A DNA stretch of 32,576 nt from CAZNUM01 sp046861615. Lineage in GTDB: Bacteria; Fidelibacterota; Marinisomatia; Marinisomatales; TCS55. Numbering within the stretch: position 1 is the first letter of the stretch; every line of letters starts with the position of its first letter. Made by a program: the position numbers and the translations under genes. The stretch spans positions 1 to 32,576 of the forward strand of contig JBHHUS010000017.1 in assembly GCA_046861615.1 (NCBI GenBank), written 5' to 3'. Below the pieces are notes generated by a model. That model saw only the letters and a list, made by a program, of their open reading frames with translations. It made no database searches and was not told where the DNA came from. Of the stretch, positions 16,561-25,815 are shown in pieces.

Positions 16561-18631
16561 ACTCCTGAACTAATTTAATTGCGGTCGATACATTTGTGGT
16601 CGGTTGGTTACAGGCAAAATTTTTACAGACATAGAAAGTAGGTTTATTGTCGATACTCATTTGCGTTTCCGTCCAGGGAGCCAACTCAGCTAATTCATCG
16701 GAATCCGTTTCCAGGTTTTTGAAAAGAATGATTTTATTGGGATAGTAAATTGAGCGAATCTTGTTGATGGCAGTTTGTGTGGATGCTGTGGATTGGTTTC
16801 CCACAATTACAATTTCTTTAGGGTTATCCCGGGAAAATAAATAAGCTACTGTCAAAAGAGTAAAGCCGATTGGTGATTGTTGGATTTCCTCCGAGTAGAG
16901 ACGAAAAGATTCTTCGGCCATTTCGTTCCACTTTGGTTTTCCTGTAATTTTCCCCAAACGTAAAATGTCCAGGGTAGCCACTGAATTACCGGAAGGATAA
17001 GCACCGTCGTAACCGGACTTGGCCCGAACCAGGAGCTTATCGGATTGATCACTACCCAGAAAAAACCCGGAATTTTCTTTATCCCAGAATTCAGCGGACA
17101 TTGTTTCTGTCAGGTCACAGGCAGTTTTTAAGTATTTCAGATCAAAAGTTGCTTCATATAAATTTAATAGTCCCCAGATAATAAAAGCGTAATCATCCAG
17201 GGAGGCATCTATGCCGACACTCCCGTTTCGAAACCGTCTGTAGAGCCGTTTATTTTTCTTAAGCATTGTTCGAAGAATGAAATCAGCGGATTTTTCTGCT
17301 GCTTGACGGTATTCCAAGGAATTGAATGCGATACTGGCCTTGGCAAGGGCGGCAATCATAAGTCCATTCCAATCTGTTAGAATTTTATCGTCCTTAAAAG
17401 GGTGAATCCTGGTTTCCCGTGCATTGAACAGTTTTTCACGGGCAGTTTGAAATACGGTTTTGTCATTCTCCGAGATCGTATTTTCAGCTTCAATCCATTG
17501 TCTTGATTTGTTATTTAAGTGCAGAATATTTTGTTCGGAAGAATTTGTTTCAGTCGCCTGGAAATTCCCCTGGTTCTGTAGATTAAATATTTGAATAATT
17601 AGCTTGGCCTCCTCGTCAGTCAAAATTCTATTAATCTCCGGGATGGTCCATAAATAAAATTTCCCTTCTTCCCCTTCGCTGTCGGCATCTTCTGCGGAAT
17701 AAAAGCCTCCCTCCGTGCTGGTCATATCTCTTAAAACATAGGATAGAATTTCTTCAGCGGACCGACGGTAAAGTTCGTTACTAGTGATTTGATATGCTTC
17801 TGTATAGGCCAATGTGAGCATGGCCTGGTCGTACAGCATTTTTTCAAAATGAGGTACCAGCCATTGCTGGTCAGTTGAATACCGGTGGAAACCGAACCCG
17901 AGTTGATCGAAAACACCTCCAAAGCGCATTTCCTGCAGTGTCTTTTCAACCATGACCAGTACTGTTTTTTCACCGGTCATCCGGTAGTAGCGGAGCAAAA
18001 ACAAGAGGTTATGAGGTGATGGAAATTTTGGTTGTGTCCCAAAGCCACCGAATCGATTGTCAAAGCGGCTGTGGAGTTGATTGTAGGTGGTCTTGAAAAT
18101 TGATTCCGGCAGGGGAGCACCAAGTGTCTTGGTATTATTTTGCTCTAAAAAGGTTTGTACCTGGGAGGCGGAGTGCAACAAATTTTGTCGGCGATTTTTC
18201 CACGTGTCAATAATTGAAGGTAATAATTCCAGCAGTCCCGGACGACCGAAGCGATTTTCTCTGGGGAAATAGGTACCGGCGAAAAATGGTTTCTTTTCCG
18301 GTGTCATTATAATTGTAAGCGGCCAGCCGCTGCTACCAGTCATCGCCTGGCAGACAGACAGGTATAAGTGATCGATTTCTTGTCGTTCTTCCCGATCCAC
18401 CTTAATAGCAACGAAATTACCGTTCAATAAATCGGCCACTTGTTCGTTTTCGAAAGATTCGTGTTCCATCACATGGCACCAATGGCAGGTGGAATAACCG
18501 ATAGAAAGAAAGATTGGACGGTCCAGCTCCTGAGCTTTAAGAAACGCTTCTTCGCCCCAGGGATACCAATCAACCGGGTTATCTGCATGTTGTTGAAGAT
18601 AAGGGCTGGATTCATCAGCTAAATGATTCAA
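16559..18631 (-). CDS. Thioredoxin-domain protein of the DUF255/YyaL (SPATA20-like) family
   Basis: This 690-residue protein matches the full length of the YyaL/SPATA20 family. The N-terminal thioredoxin-like domain begins NHLADESSPYLQQHADNPVDW and contains the motif CHWC with Cys49 and Cys52, followed by HVMEHESF. The rest is an alpha/alpha barrel of the six-hairpin glycosidase type, with FHRYSTDQQWLVPHFEKMLYDQA, GFYSAEDADSEG and LTDWNGLMIAAL. Members are widespread but their reaction is not settled. No signal peptide is visible, so it is probably cytoplasmic. The start is TTG at 18631; translation from there gives exactly the conserved N-terminus, and no ATG or GTG fits. An AAAGGT sequence lies just upstream on the minus strand. 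Confidence 0.9.
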   Translation of the reverse strand: MNHLADESSPYLQQHADNPVDWYPWGEEAFLKAQELDRPIFLSIGYSTCHWCHVMEHESFENEQVADLLNGNFVAIKVDREERQEIDHLYLSVCQAMTGSSGWPLTIIMTPEKKPFFAGTYFPRENRFGRPGLLELLPSIIDTWKNRRQNLLHSASQVQTFLEQNNTKTLGAPLPESIFKTTYNQLHSRFDNRFGGFGTQPKFPSPHNLLFLLRYYRMTGEKTVLVMVEKTLQEMRFGGVFDQLGFGFHRYSTDQQWLVPHFEKMLYDQAMLTLAYTEAYQITSNELYRRSAEEILSYVLRDMTSTEGGFYSAEDADSEGEEGKFYLWTIPEINRILTDEEAKLIIQIFNLQNQGNFQATETNSSEQNILHLNNKSRQWIEAENTISENDKTVFQTAREKLFNARETRIHPFKDDKILTDWNGLMIAALAKASIAFNSLEYRQAAEKSADFILRTMLKKNKRLYRRFRNGSVGIDASLDDYAFIIWGLLNLYEATFDLKYLKTACDLTETMSAEFWDKENSGFFLGSDQSDKLLVRAKSGYDGAYPSGNSVATLDILRLGKITGKPKWNEMAEESFRLYSEEIQQSPIGFTLLTVAYLFSRDNPKEIVIVGNQSTASTQTAINKIRSIYYPNKIILFKNLETDSDELAELAPWTETQMSIDNKPTFYVCKNFACNQPTTNVSTAIKLVQE

Positions 18632-18796
18632 ATGGTTACCTTTCGCCGAAGATTAAATGAGTTCACCGGAAACTGTTGCTGAAAACAGAATCATGCTCAT
18701 GTAAATTAGGGTCGTTCTGCGCATGTCTGCCTTGGGAATTTGAGCAGCAAAATATTAGAAGGACAATTTTAAGATAATCAGCATAAAAACAGATTC

Positions 18797-20230
18797 ATGA
18801 TCCATATTACTGTAATCACTTTATACCTGTTTACTCTGATTGGAATTGGGCTTTACAAAGCTAATAAGATCAGGAACCAGGCTGATTTTTCAATCGCTGG
18901 CAGAGCGCTGGTTCCGTGGGTTTTAGTCGGGACCATGCTGGCAACCTGGATGGGTACAGGTTCTATTTTAGGTAATGCCGGGAAAACCTATGAGACCGGA
19001 TTGGCAGCACTGATTTTACCCTTGGGCGGTGTACTGGGAATTGCGTTGTTAACACAAATCGCCGGTAAAGTCCGGAGTTTTGAAAAATACACTGTCCCGG
19101 AAATTCTCGGGGATCGTTATGGATCCGTAACACGTATTTTAAGTGTCATTGCCCTGGTAATAGCTTATTTGGTGATTGTCAGTTACCAGTATAATGCCGG
19201 CGGAGCCGTGTTAAAAACGGTCCTCACAGATGAGAACGGCATTTCGCTGGTGTCGGTAGAAACGGGAACGGTGATTGCGGCAATCTTTATTATTGCTTAT
19301 ACCATGTTAGCGGGATTGGTTAGTGTGGCTTACACCGATGTGGGTAATGGAATCATAATGATTGTCACATTTGTAATTGCTTTTCCGATTTTACTGATTA
19401 AAGCCGGCGGTTTTGCTGGCATGTCGGAATCATTTGCCCTGATGGGGAAAGAAAGTCATATGAATTTCTGGGGAGTTTATTCTTTTTTAGACATCGTTAA
19501 TTTTTGTTTACCGCCTTTTTTATTAGTGATGGGGGACGCTAATATGTACCAACGTTTCTTTGCTAGTCGTACAGCTAAAGGAGCAAAAAGTGCCACCATC
19601 GTGCTGGTGTTTGTTGTTGCGCTGATGGAATTAATGATCATTGCTTCTGCCTGGGTAAGCTCTAGTATGATCCCCGATGCGGAGGTCGGGAAATATGTAA
19701 TGATATATGCTTCTCATCGAATTTTACCTCCACTATTAGGCGCCATAATGATGACCACGATTGTAGGGATCATTATTTCCACCGCCGATTCATTTTTACT
19801 GGTTCCCGCCACAACCCTTGTGAGGGATGTTTATCTATTATATATTAATCCTAAAGCCAATGATAAGAGGATTGTACTGTTGAGTAGGTTGTTGGTATTA
19901 GCTTTAGGAATAGTAGCATTTATCATTTCACGGGGATTCGAAAAGTCAGCAGGGTTTTTTGAACGGGCGCTTTATGCCTACACAATTTATGGTGCTGCCA
20001 TTACCCCTTCGCTGGTGGCAGCTTTATTCTGGAAAAGAGCAACCACTGCCGGAGCGGTTACTTCAATTATTTCAGGAACGCTAACAACCCTTGTCTGGAA
20101 AGAAGCAGCCTTTATTCAGCAGATTATACCCGCTTCAATTTATGATAATATGGATGAAGTTATTCCGGCGATTACCATATCGGTCATTTCGCTGGTCTGT
20201 GTCAGTCTGCTTACAAAGAAAAGGGATTAA
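18797..20230 (+). CDS. Sodium:solute symporter (SSS family)
   Basis: This 477-residue membrane protein has about 13 hydrophobic segments, the length and layout of the SSS family (PutP, PanF and relatives). Family features are the N-terminal segment followed by the ADFSIAGRAL loop (the 'dF..agR' motif), ATWMGTGSILGNAGKTYETG, and the later GIIISTADSFLLVPATTLVRDVY helix, where the Ser/Thr residues contribute to the Na+ site. It imports an unknown solute with sodium. It is transcribed divergently from the DUF255 gene across 165 bases (18632-18796) in which I find no clear promoter. Its stop codon shares the bases TTAA (20227-20230) with the stop of the convergent acetyltransferase gene. Confidence 0.92.
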   Translation: MIHITVITLYLFTLIGIGLYKANKIRNQADFSIAGRALVPWVLVGTMLATWMGTGSILGNAGKTYETGLAALILPLGGVLGIALLTQIAGKVRSFEKYTVPEILGDRYGSVTRILSVIALVIAYLVIVSYQYNAGGAVLKTVLTDENGISLVSVETGTVIAAIFIIAYTMLAGLVSVAYTDVGNGIIMIVTFVIAFPILLIKAGGFAGMSESFALMGKESHMNFWGVYSFLDIVNFCLPPFLLVMGDANMYQRFFASRTAKGAKSATIVLVFVVALMELMIIASAWVSSSMIPDAEVGKYVMIYASHRILPPLLGAIMMTTIVGIIISTADSFLLVPATTLVRDVYLLYINPKANDKRIVLLSRLLVLALGIVAFIISRGFEKSAGFFERALYAYTIYGAAITPSLVAALFWKRATTAGAVTSIISGTLTTLVWKEAAFIQQIIPASIYDNMDEVIPAITISVISLVCVSLLTKKRD

Positions 20231-20844
20231 ATTTTATTCGCCAGGGGGGGATTGTGCTTAGGAGGCAGCAGCTGATCGGAACCTAAATCGCGTCGGTAAT
20301 ATTCGAACGTTTCCCCGGTTCCCTGCCAGTTTTCTACCCGGTTCAAAATGCGGATGTCGCCGGAAAAACGGCTGGAAGTTCCCAGTTTAACGTGGCCGGT
20401 GATGTAATGGATATCTTTACGTTTTTTCGCCCAGCTGAGAAAGACCCGTTTCAGCATTTTGGCATACCCGTTCCCTTTGTACTGGGACTGAATCACAAAA
20501 GCATAGGTGTAGAGTGTATTGTGTTTTCCGAAATTTTCGTCCAAGCGTGCCCAGGGTTCCTGACTCAGTTCCTCCAACGGAACACCAATGATATAGCCAA
20601 TGATTTCACCCCGGTAACGGGCGATGAATGGCAGCGACCCTGGTTTATTAAAATATTTATGAATGGTGGATTTTGTGAGGATTGCCTTTTCACCATATTT
20701 TTTTGCTAATGATTTTGAAATATGAACTAGTTGAGGATAATCAATTTTACCAACATGTCTTAATAATTCAATCTGAAATACGCCACTGGAGGCAATGACT
20801 CTTGTTTGAGATTTTTCGCCGGTATTAATTGTCAGTTGTTTCAT
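20227..20844 (-). CDS. GNAT-family N-acetyltransferase
   Basis: This 205-residue protein has a GNAT fold and would transfer an acetyl group from acetyl-CoA to an amine. The core shows RYRGEIIGYIIGVPLEE (beta-2 to beta-3 region), then a beta-4 strand YTYAFVIQ, and the acetyl-CoA loop QYKGNGYA at residues 121-128, which fits the Q/R-x-x-G-x-G/A rule. The 50-residue N-terminal part (KQLTINTGEKSQTRV) precedes the core and is not recognised. The C-terminus is basic and proline-rich (YRRDLGSDQLLPPKHNPP). The substrate is unknown. Its stop codon overlaps that of the convergent sodium symporter, and its start is divergent from pyrF. Confidence 0.82.
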   Translation of the reverse strand: MKQLTINTGEKSQTRVIASSGVFQIELLRHVGKIDYPQLVHISKSLAKKYGEKAILTKSTIHKYFNKPGSLPFIARYRGEIIGYIIGVPLEELSQEPWARLDENFGKHNTLYTYAFVIQSQYKGNGYAKMLKRVFLSWAKKRKDIHYITGHVKLGTSSRFSGDIRILNRVENWQGTGETFEYYRRDLGSDQLLPPKHNPPLANKI

Positions 20845-20865
20845 AACTTCAATAGAACAAAATCA

Positions 20866-20893
20866 CTGAAAATCCGCTCTGAATTTATATAAT
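20866..20893 (+). promoter_or_regulatory. Putative sigma70-type promoter for the pyrF operon
   Basis: CTGAAA (20866-20871) lies 16 bases before a perfect TATAAT (20888-20893) in the 137-base divergent gap between the acetyltransferase gene and pyrF. Transcription would begin near 20900, leaving an 80-base leader. The -35 match is only four of six, and the sigma-factor consensus of this organism is unknown. Confidence 0.35.
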
Positions 20894-20981
20894 TAATCCC
20901 AATATTTGTTTTCCTCACGAAGCAAATGGTTTCATTGTTCGATCTTTTTCTCAGAATCAAACTGGGCTAAATTCAGTATTA

Positions 20982-21785
20982 ATGGTACCCTTTAATTTAC
21001 GGCTTTTAAATACCATAAAAGCGAAAAGGTCGCTTTTGTGTGTTGGTTTGGATATGCACCCCGATCTTTTTTACCCTCAAACTGCATCTTTAGATACTTT
21101 AAAAAAGCACGCTGAGAAGGTTATCGACGCCACTAAAGAACTGGCTGTTGCCTATAAACCCAATCTTGCTTTTTTTGAACGCTGGGGCAGTAAAGGGTTT
21201 AAATGGTTGGAAGAGCTGGTCAGGCAATTAAAGTCAGATTCAATCGTAATTGGTGATGCAAAAAGAGGCGATATTGGCAGTACTGCAAAGCAGTATGCTT
21301 TCAGTTTATTTTCCCATTTTAATTTTGATGCGGTTACCCTGAATCCGTTCCTTGGATCAGATTCAATCACTCCATTCAGCACTAATCCTGAAAAGGGTGT
21401 TTTTCTACTGTGCAAAACGTCTAACCGATCCGCCAATGAAATTCAGACTTTGGAAACTCCGGAAGGAAAAATTTTCGAAGTGATAGCAAAATTAGCGGTC
21501 CAACTAAATCACAATCAAAATATTGGTCTTGTAGTTGGTGCTACTGTTCCCCGGGAAATTGAAACTGTAAGGAAATGGGCCCCGGATTTACCATTATTAA
21601 TTCCCGGAATCGGGCATCAGGGCGGTAATCTGGAGAAAGTGATTAAAGCAGGCTACCGCGGTGGGTCAGCATTAATCAATATTTCCAGGAGCATCAGTTT
21701 TGCCGGAGATTTAAGTAAGGCGGCAATTCATTCGACCGCCCTAGATTACGTTTTAAAAATGCGGAGATTCATTGATGAATCCTGA
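20982..21785 (+). CDS. pyrF: Orotidine 5'-phosphate decarboxylase
   Basis: This 267-residue enzyme converts OMP to UMP, the last step of de novo pyrimidine synthesis. It belongs to the longer type-2 PyrF subgroup. The N-terminal strand LLCVGLDMHPD, the AYKPNLAFFE segment with Lys59, and the catalytic array DAKRGDIG (Asp92, Lys94, Asp97) are all present. The PRPP-product phosphate site is near the end (IPGIGHQGG and GGSALINISRSI). The start is ATG at 20982; no strong Shine-Dalgarno site is seen. Its last eleven bases overlap pyrE, so the two consecutive pathway enzymes are probably co-translated. Confidence 0.95.
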   Translation: MVPFNLRLLNTIKAKRSLLCVGLDMHPDLFYPQTASLDTLKKHAEKVIDATKELAVAYKPNLAFFERWGSKGFKWLEELVRQLKSDSIVIGDAKRGDIGSTAKQYAFSLFSHFNFDAVTLNPFLGSDSITPFSTNPEKGVFLLCKTSNRSANEIQTLETPEGKIFEVIAKLAVQLNHNQNIGLVVGATVPREIETVRKWAPDLPLLIPGIGHQGGNLEKVIKAGYRGGSALINISRSISFAGDLSKAAIHSTALDYVLKMRRFIDES

Positions 21786-22350
21786 AGATTTTATTTTGAT
21801 GTTTAAAAAAACCGGCGCATTACTGGAAGGTCATTTCATTCTGACTTCCGGCCTTCATAGTGCAACTTATTTTCAATGTTCCAAAATTCTCCAACATCCT
21901 GAATATCGGGAACTGTTTTCAAAAATAATAGCTGAACATTTTCGTTCTAAAAATGTTGAACTGGTTATTTCCCCTGCGATGGGGGGTATTGTAATTGGTT
22001 CGGCAGTCGGCCGAGAATTAGGCGTACGTTCCATTTTTACCGAACGGGAAAACGGGCAGATGACTTTACGCCGCGGCTTTTCCATCTCCCAGGGTGAAAA
22101 TGTTCTGGTTGTTGAAGATGTGGTTACGACTGGCGGATCGGTTAAGGAAGTGATTGAGATCGTCCGGAAAGCTGGTGGAAACCTCACAGGTGTGGGTGTA
22201 ATAGTAAATCGAAGTGGTGGGAAAATTCACTTGACGGATGACCAGTATTCTGTTGTTCAACTGGATCTAGTTACATATCCTGAAGATCAGGTACCGGTTG
22301 AATTAAAGCAAATCCCGGCAATAAAACCGGGAAGCAGGAGTTTAAAATGA
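21775..22350 (+). CDS. pyrE: Orotate phosphoribosyltransferase
   Basis: This 191-residue enzyme joins orotate to PRPP to make OMP, the substrate of the upstream PyrF. The PRPP-binding motif VVEDVVTTGGSVKE lies at about residues 112-125, LTSGLHSATYFQCSKI (24-39) contains the substrate-side loop, and the flexible catalytic loop is near TERENGQMTLRRGF. I choose ATG at 21775 as the start. A TTG at 21772 directly before it would add one residue and cannot be excluded. The gene overlaps pyrF by eleven bases and the following gene by ATGA (22347-22350). Confidence 0.95.
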   Translation: MNPEDFILMFKKTGALLEGHFILTSGLHSATYFQCSKILQHPEYRELFSKIIAEHFRSKNVELVISPAMGGIVIGSAVGRELGVRSIFTERENGQMTLRRGFSISQGENVLVVEDVVTTGGSVKEVIEIVRKAGGNLTGVGVIVNRSGGKIHLTDDQYSVVQLDLVTYPEDQVPVELKQIPAIKPGSRSLK

Positions 22351-22976
22351 GACTATTATTAATACTATTTTTCACTGTTTTGGTTTTTTCCGGTTGTTCC
22401 AGGGATGAAGAAGTAGCCGTTATCTCCACCGAGTTTGGTGATATGGTTGCGGAGTTCTTCCCAGAAATTGCTCCCAAACATGTAGAGAGTTTCAAAATAT
22501 TGGCCCGGGAGGGATATTTTAACAACACAACTTTTCACCGGGTGATACCGGGATTCGTTATTCAGGGAGGAGACCCAAATTCAAAAGATACAGATCGTTT
22601 AAATGATGGAACCGGTGGAAGAGCAGGAAAATATTTCGGCATGGGAAACCCAGATGATTCCTCTAGCTGGACCATACCGGCTGAGTTTAATGATTCCCTG
22701 CATGTAAGAGGTACCCTCAGCATGGCTCGTACCCAGGATCCCAACAGTGCCTCCAGTCAATTTTTTATCTGCGTTCAACCGGTACCCAGATTGGACCGGA
22801 AATATACGGTATTTGGAAAAATAATAAAGGGTTTGGCGGTTATCGATTCTATCGTGAATGTAGACACGCCGCAAAAACAAAATTCGGACTACCAGGGCCC
22901 GGACAAGGACAATCCTTTTGATAAGGTTGAAATGACAGTTCGGATTATACCTCGCAGTAAAGCACTGGAGAAATAA
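22347..22976 (+). CDS. Cyclophilin-type peptidyl-prolyl isomerase, lipoprotein
   Basis: This 209-residue protein begins with a lipoprotein signal peptide whose lipobox is LVFSGC with Cys17. It is therefore predicted to be lipid-anchored in the envelope and to assist protein folding there. The cyclophilin domain fills the remainder. The active-site set corresponding to CypA Arg55, Phe60 and Gln63 is present as Arg65, Phe70 and Gln73 in FHRVIPGFVIQGGDP. Other conserved parts are GTLSMARTQDPNSASSQFFI and YTVFGKIIKGLAVIDSI. It lies in the pyrimidine operon by ATGA overlap, and its stop overlaps the patatin start by one base. Its link to pyrimidine synthesis appears to be positional only. Confidence 0.94.
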   Translation: MRLLLILFFTVLVFSGCSRDEEVAVISTEFGDMVAEFFPEIAPKHVESFKILAREGYFNNTTFHRVIPGFVIQGGDPNSKDTDRLNDGTGGRAGKYFGMGNPDDSSSWTIPAEFNDSLHVRGTLSMARTQDPNSASSQFFICVQPVPRLDRKYTVFGKIIKGLAVIDSIVNVDTPQKQNSDYQGPDKDNPFDKVEMTVRIIPRSKALEK

Positions 22977-23881
22977 TGCTTAACCTGGATCTTGGATTGG
23001 CCCTTGGTGGTGGTGGTGCCCGGGGAGCGGCTCACATTGGTGCTCTGCAAATTCTTCAGCGTTCAAAAATCCAAATCAGTGAAGTGGCGGGAACCAGTGC
23101 CGGCGCCGTAATTGGTGCCATGTATGCTGCGACCCTCGATCCGGAATGGATTGAAAAACGCTTTCAGGAATTTCTAACGGATAATGCCTACCGAAACTTG
23201 GGGACTGACCGGTTGATTGAAGATCGAGATCCCCATTCAGTATTTGATCAAATTGCCAAACGGGTAAAGGATCAGGTTGTATTAGCCATGTCGCTTCACC
23301 GCAGGTCAATTATAAAAAAAGACCGGTTGCGGGAGGCGTTCGATTTTTTAATTCCGGTGAAAACGTTTGAGGAATTGCAAATTCCGTTGACCGTCGTAGC
23401 TACTGATTTACAGACCTGCGCACCAGTTTTATATCAGCAGGGGGATTTGATCGAAGCTGCTGTCCAGAGTGGTACTATTCCCGGTTATATCGAACCGACT
23501 GAATTCGATGAGCAATTGATCGTGGATGGTGGAATCAGTATGCCTTTGCCCACCGCAGTTTTCAGCGATTCCGTTGATTTTATTCTGGGTATCGATATCA
23601 GCCGTAAGGGGGTTCCCAAATTAGAGCGGGTCAATATCTACGAAATTATGATGCGGGCTGATTTATCAACCTATTTAAATCTGGCCCGGCAATTAAATCA
23701 AAAAGCGGATTTTATTATTGAACCGGAAGTAAGGGACTATCGTTGGTCACGATTTGATAAATTTGATGAATTATTAGAGGCCGGTCGGCGGGCAGCCGAG
23801 GACTCAATTCCTGGGTTAAAAAAGGAAATTCGCCTGAAATCCGGTTTATGGAATTCACTCAAACATTGGTTTGGTCGCTAA
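22976..23881 (+). CDS. Patatin-like phospholipase (RssA/YchK type)
   Basis: This 301-residue putative lipid acyl hydrolase has the family's Ser-Asp dyad. The oxyanion motif GGGGARGAAHIG begins at residue 11, the nucleophile Ser41 is in GTSAG, and Asp184 is in VDGGISMPLP. The protein has no signal peptide and no C-terminal barrel, so it resembles cytoplasmic RssA/YchK rather than the secreted PlpD type. A short Trp/Lys-rich tail ends the protein (LWNSLKHWFGR). It follows the cyclophilin gene with a one-base overlap and is separated from dsbD by 48 bases. The lipid substrate is unknown. Confidence 0.92.
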   Translation: MLNLDLGLALGGGGARGAAHIGALQILQRSKIQISEVAGTSAGAVIGAMYAATLDPEWIEKRFQEFLTDNAYRNLGTDRLIEDRDPHSVFDQIAKRVKDQVVLAMSLHRRSIIKKDRLREAFDFLIPVKTFEELQIPLTVVATDLQTCAPVLYQQGDLIEAAVQSGTIPGYIEPTEFDEQLIVDGGISMPLPTAVFSDSVDFILGIDISRKGVPKLERVNIYEIMMRADLSTYLNLARQLNQKADFIIEPEVRDYRWSRFDKFDELLEAGRRAAEDSIPGLKKEIRLKSGLWNSLKHWFGR

Positions 23882-23929
23882 TAATAATCCTGTTACTTTT
23901 GAGTTCATTTTTCAACTAATTAGAAAAAA

Positions 23930-25804
23930 ATGCAGATGTTCAATAAACGAAATTTGATTGTTACAGCGGGGTTATTCGGTATTCTCCAGGCACAAATTAG
24001 TACACCAGTGACGATCAACGCCAGTGTGGACGGGCCAGCCCGAGCTGGGGAGGTAGTGCGTGTGAAAGTTGATGCAGCGATGGATCCTGAATGGCACATC
24101 TACGCCCTTAGAGATGTTGGAACAGGCCCGATTGCTACTTCGGTTCATGTTTTTGGTCCGGGAGTGGAAGCTGTGGGAGTGGTCGAGGAAGATCCGCCCA
24201 TTGAAAAATATGATGAGGGTTTTCAAACAAATACCCGGTACCATGCCGGAGGCGCCAATTTTAAAGTGCCGGTGCTGTTAAAAAAGGATTTATCGCTAGG
24301 CCCTCAGGAATTGACTGCGACGGTCTTATATCAAGTATGTAATCCCAGTATCTGTTATCCCCCCCGGGAAGACAGCGTTACTGTTATTCTGAACATTGAA
24401 GATGGTTCGCCGCGACCTGAAAAAACACATTTTGAACCGGTAAAACCGGTAGCAACTCCGGGAAACCTTAATCTGGCCTATCTAATCAGCAAGGGGTTCT
24501 GGTCCTTTGTATTTCTGTCAATTTCCATGGGCTTTTTAGCTTTACTGACACCCTGCGTCTTTCCCATGATACCAATAACGGTGTCTTATTTTACCCAGCA
24601 GGGCGAAGTGGATGGTCGTCATCCGCTTAAACAGTCCATGGTTTATACACTGGGAATTATTGCGACTTTTAGTATTTTAGGATTTATTTTAGCCATCACC
24701 CTGGGGGCCTCCGGGGCGAATCAATTGGCTGCCAATCCCTGGGTTAATCTGTTTCTCGGTGCCTTATTTGTATATTTTGCGTTGTCGTTGTTTGGGATGT
24801 ATGAAATTCAAGTACCGGCGAAACTTAGGCAATTTTCCCTGAAACAGGAAAAGCGCGGAGGCTATGCTGGTATCCTGTTCATGGCTGTAACCTTCACTTT
24901 GACGTCATTTACCTGTACAGTGCAATTTATGGGGTTATTGCTGGTGGCAGCTGCTCAGGGCCAGTGGTTCTGGCCGATGTTGGGTATGGTGTTGTTTAGT
25001 GCCGCTTTTGCTTTACCGTTTTTCTTTTTGGCGCTCTTTCCCCAATATCTGGCTAAAATGCCGAAATCCGGTGGATGGTTAAACTCCGTTAAAGTTGTAA
25101 TGGGTTTTCTGGAATTAGCTGCTGCTTTTAAATTTATAAGCAATATGGATCTGGTTTGGGGTTGGGGCTTTTTCTCCCATAAAATGGTCCTTTCGACCTG
25201 GGCTGGCATTATGTTGATTACCGGTATCTATCTCCTGGGTAAAATCCGTTTACCACATGATTCAAAAATAGAGTATATCAGCGCTCCGCGGATGTTGTTG
25301 AGTCTTGGGTTCCTAACATTTGGGTTGTATCTATCTTCCGGCCTATTCGGACAAAAAATCAATGGTCTGATTTATTCCTATTTACCGCCAATCATCGAAG
25401 CAGAAACCGGGGCGGTGAAAACTAACGGTGCTTCCACAGCAGAACAATTTAACTGGTATAACGATTTGGAAGCCGGCTTGTTAGAAGCGCGTAGAACCAG
25501 GAAACCGGTTTTTATTGATTTTACTGGCTATACCTGTACGAATTGTCGCTGGATGGAAGCCAATATCTTCACTAATCCTGCTGTAAAAGCTCGGTTTAAT
25601 GAGATGGTAATGGTTCAATTATATACGGATGGTGGTGAAAATTATCGGGCCAACCAACAATATGAAATTGATCGGTTTGGCACGGCTGCCTTGCCATTCT
25701 ATGTTATCTTAAGCCCGGAGAATGAAGTTATTGTCACCTTCCCGGGAATGACCAGAGACCTGGATAAATTCTTAGATTTTCTTGACTTTGGATTAGCCGG
25801 ATAG
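23930..25804 (+). CDS. dsbD: Thiol:disulfide interchange protein DsbD
   Basis: This 624-residue inner-membrane protein carries electrons from cytoplasmic thioredoxin to the periplasm. It has the complete three-part layout: a signal peptide and an N-terminal immunoglobulin-like domain with Cys137 and Cys142 (VCNPSICYPP); a central CcdA-like eight-segment domain with Cys209 (LTPCVFPMIP) and Cys329 (SFTCTVQF); and a C-terminal thioredoxin domain with Cys536 and Cys539 (YTCTNCRWME). All six redox cysteines are present. The start at ATG 23930 could instead be the ATG two codons later (23936); the difference is trivial. Eleven bases downstream lies a TlpA-like thioredoxin, a likely electron acceptor. 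Confidence 0.95.
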   Translation: MQMFNKRNLIVTAGLFGILQAQISTPVTINASVDGPARAGEVVRVKVDAAMDPEWHIYALRDVGTGPIATSVHVFGPGVEAVGVVEEDPPIEKYDEGFQTNTRYHAGGANFKVPVLLKKDLSLGPQELTATVLYQVCNPSICYPPREDSVTVILNIEDGSPRPEKTHFEPVKPVATPGNLNLAYLISKGFWSFVFLSISMGFLALLTPCVFPMIPITVSYFTQQGEVDGRHPLKQSMVYTLGIIATFSILGFILAITLGASGANQLAANPWVNLFLGALFVYFALSLFGMYEIQVPAKLRQFSLKQEKRGGYAGILFMAVTFTLTSFTCTVQFMGLLLVAAAQGQWFWPMLGMVLFSAAFALPFFFLALFPQYLAKMPKSGGWLNSVKVVMGFLELAAAFKFISNMDLVWGWGFFSHKMVLSTWAGIMLITGIYLLGKIRLPHDSKIEYISAPRMLLSLGFLTFGLYLSSGLFGQKINGLIYSYLPPIIEAETGAVKTNGASTAEQFNWYNDLEAGLLEARRTRKPVFIDFTGYTCTNCRWMEANIFTNPAVKARFNEMVMVQLYTDGGENYRANQQYEIDRFGTAALPFYVILSPENEVIVTFPGMTRDLDKFLDFLDFGLAG

Positions 25805-25815
25805 AAAGGAATTAC

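Noticed and set aside
20971..20983. ATTCAGTATTAAT occurs upstream of both pyrF and degP (29443-29455), suggesting a shared operator
   Set aside because: One 13-base AT-rich match between two places in 32 kb is expected by chance, and its position relative to the two start codons differs.
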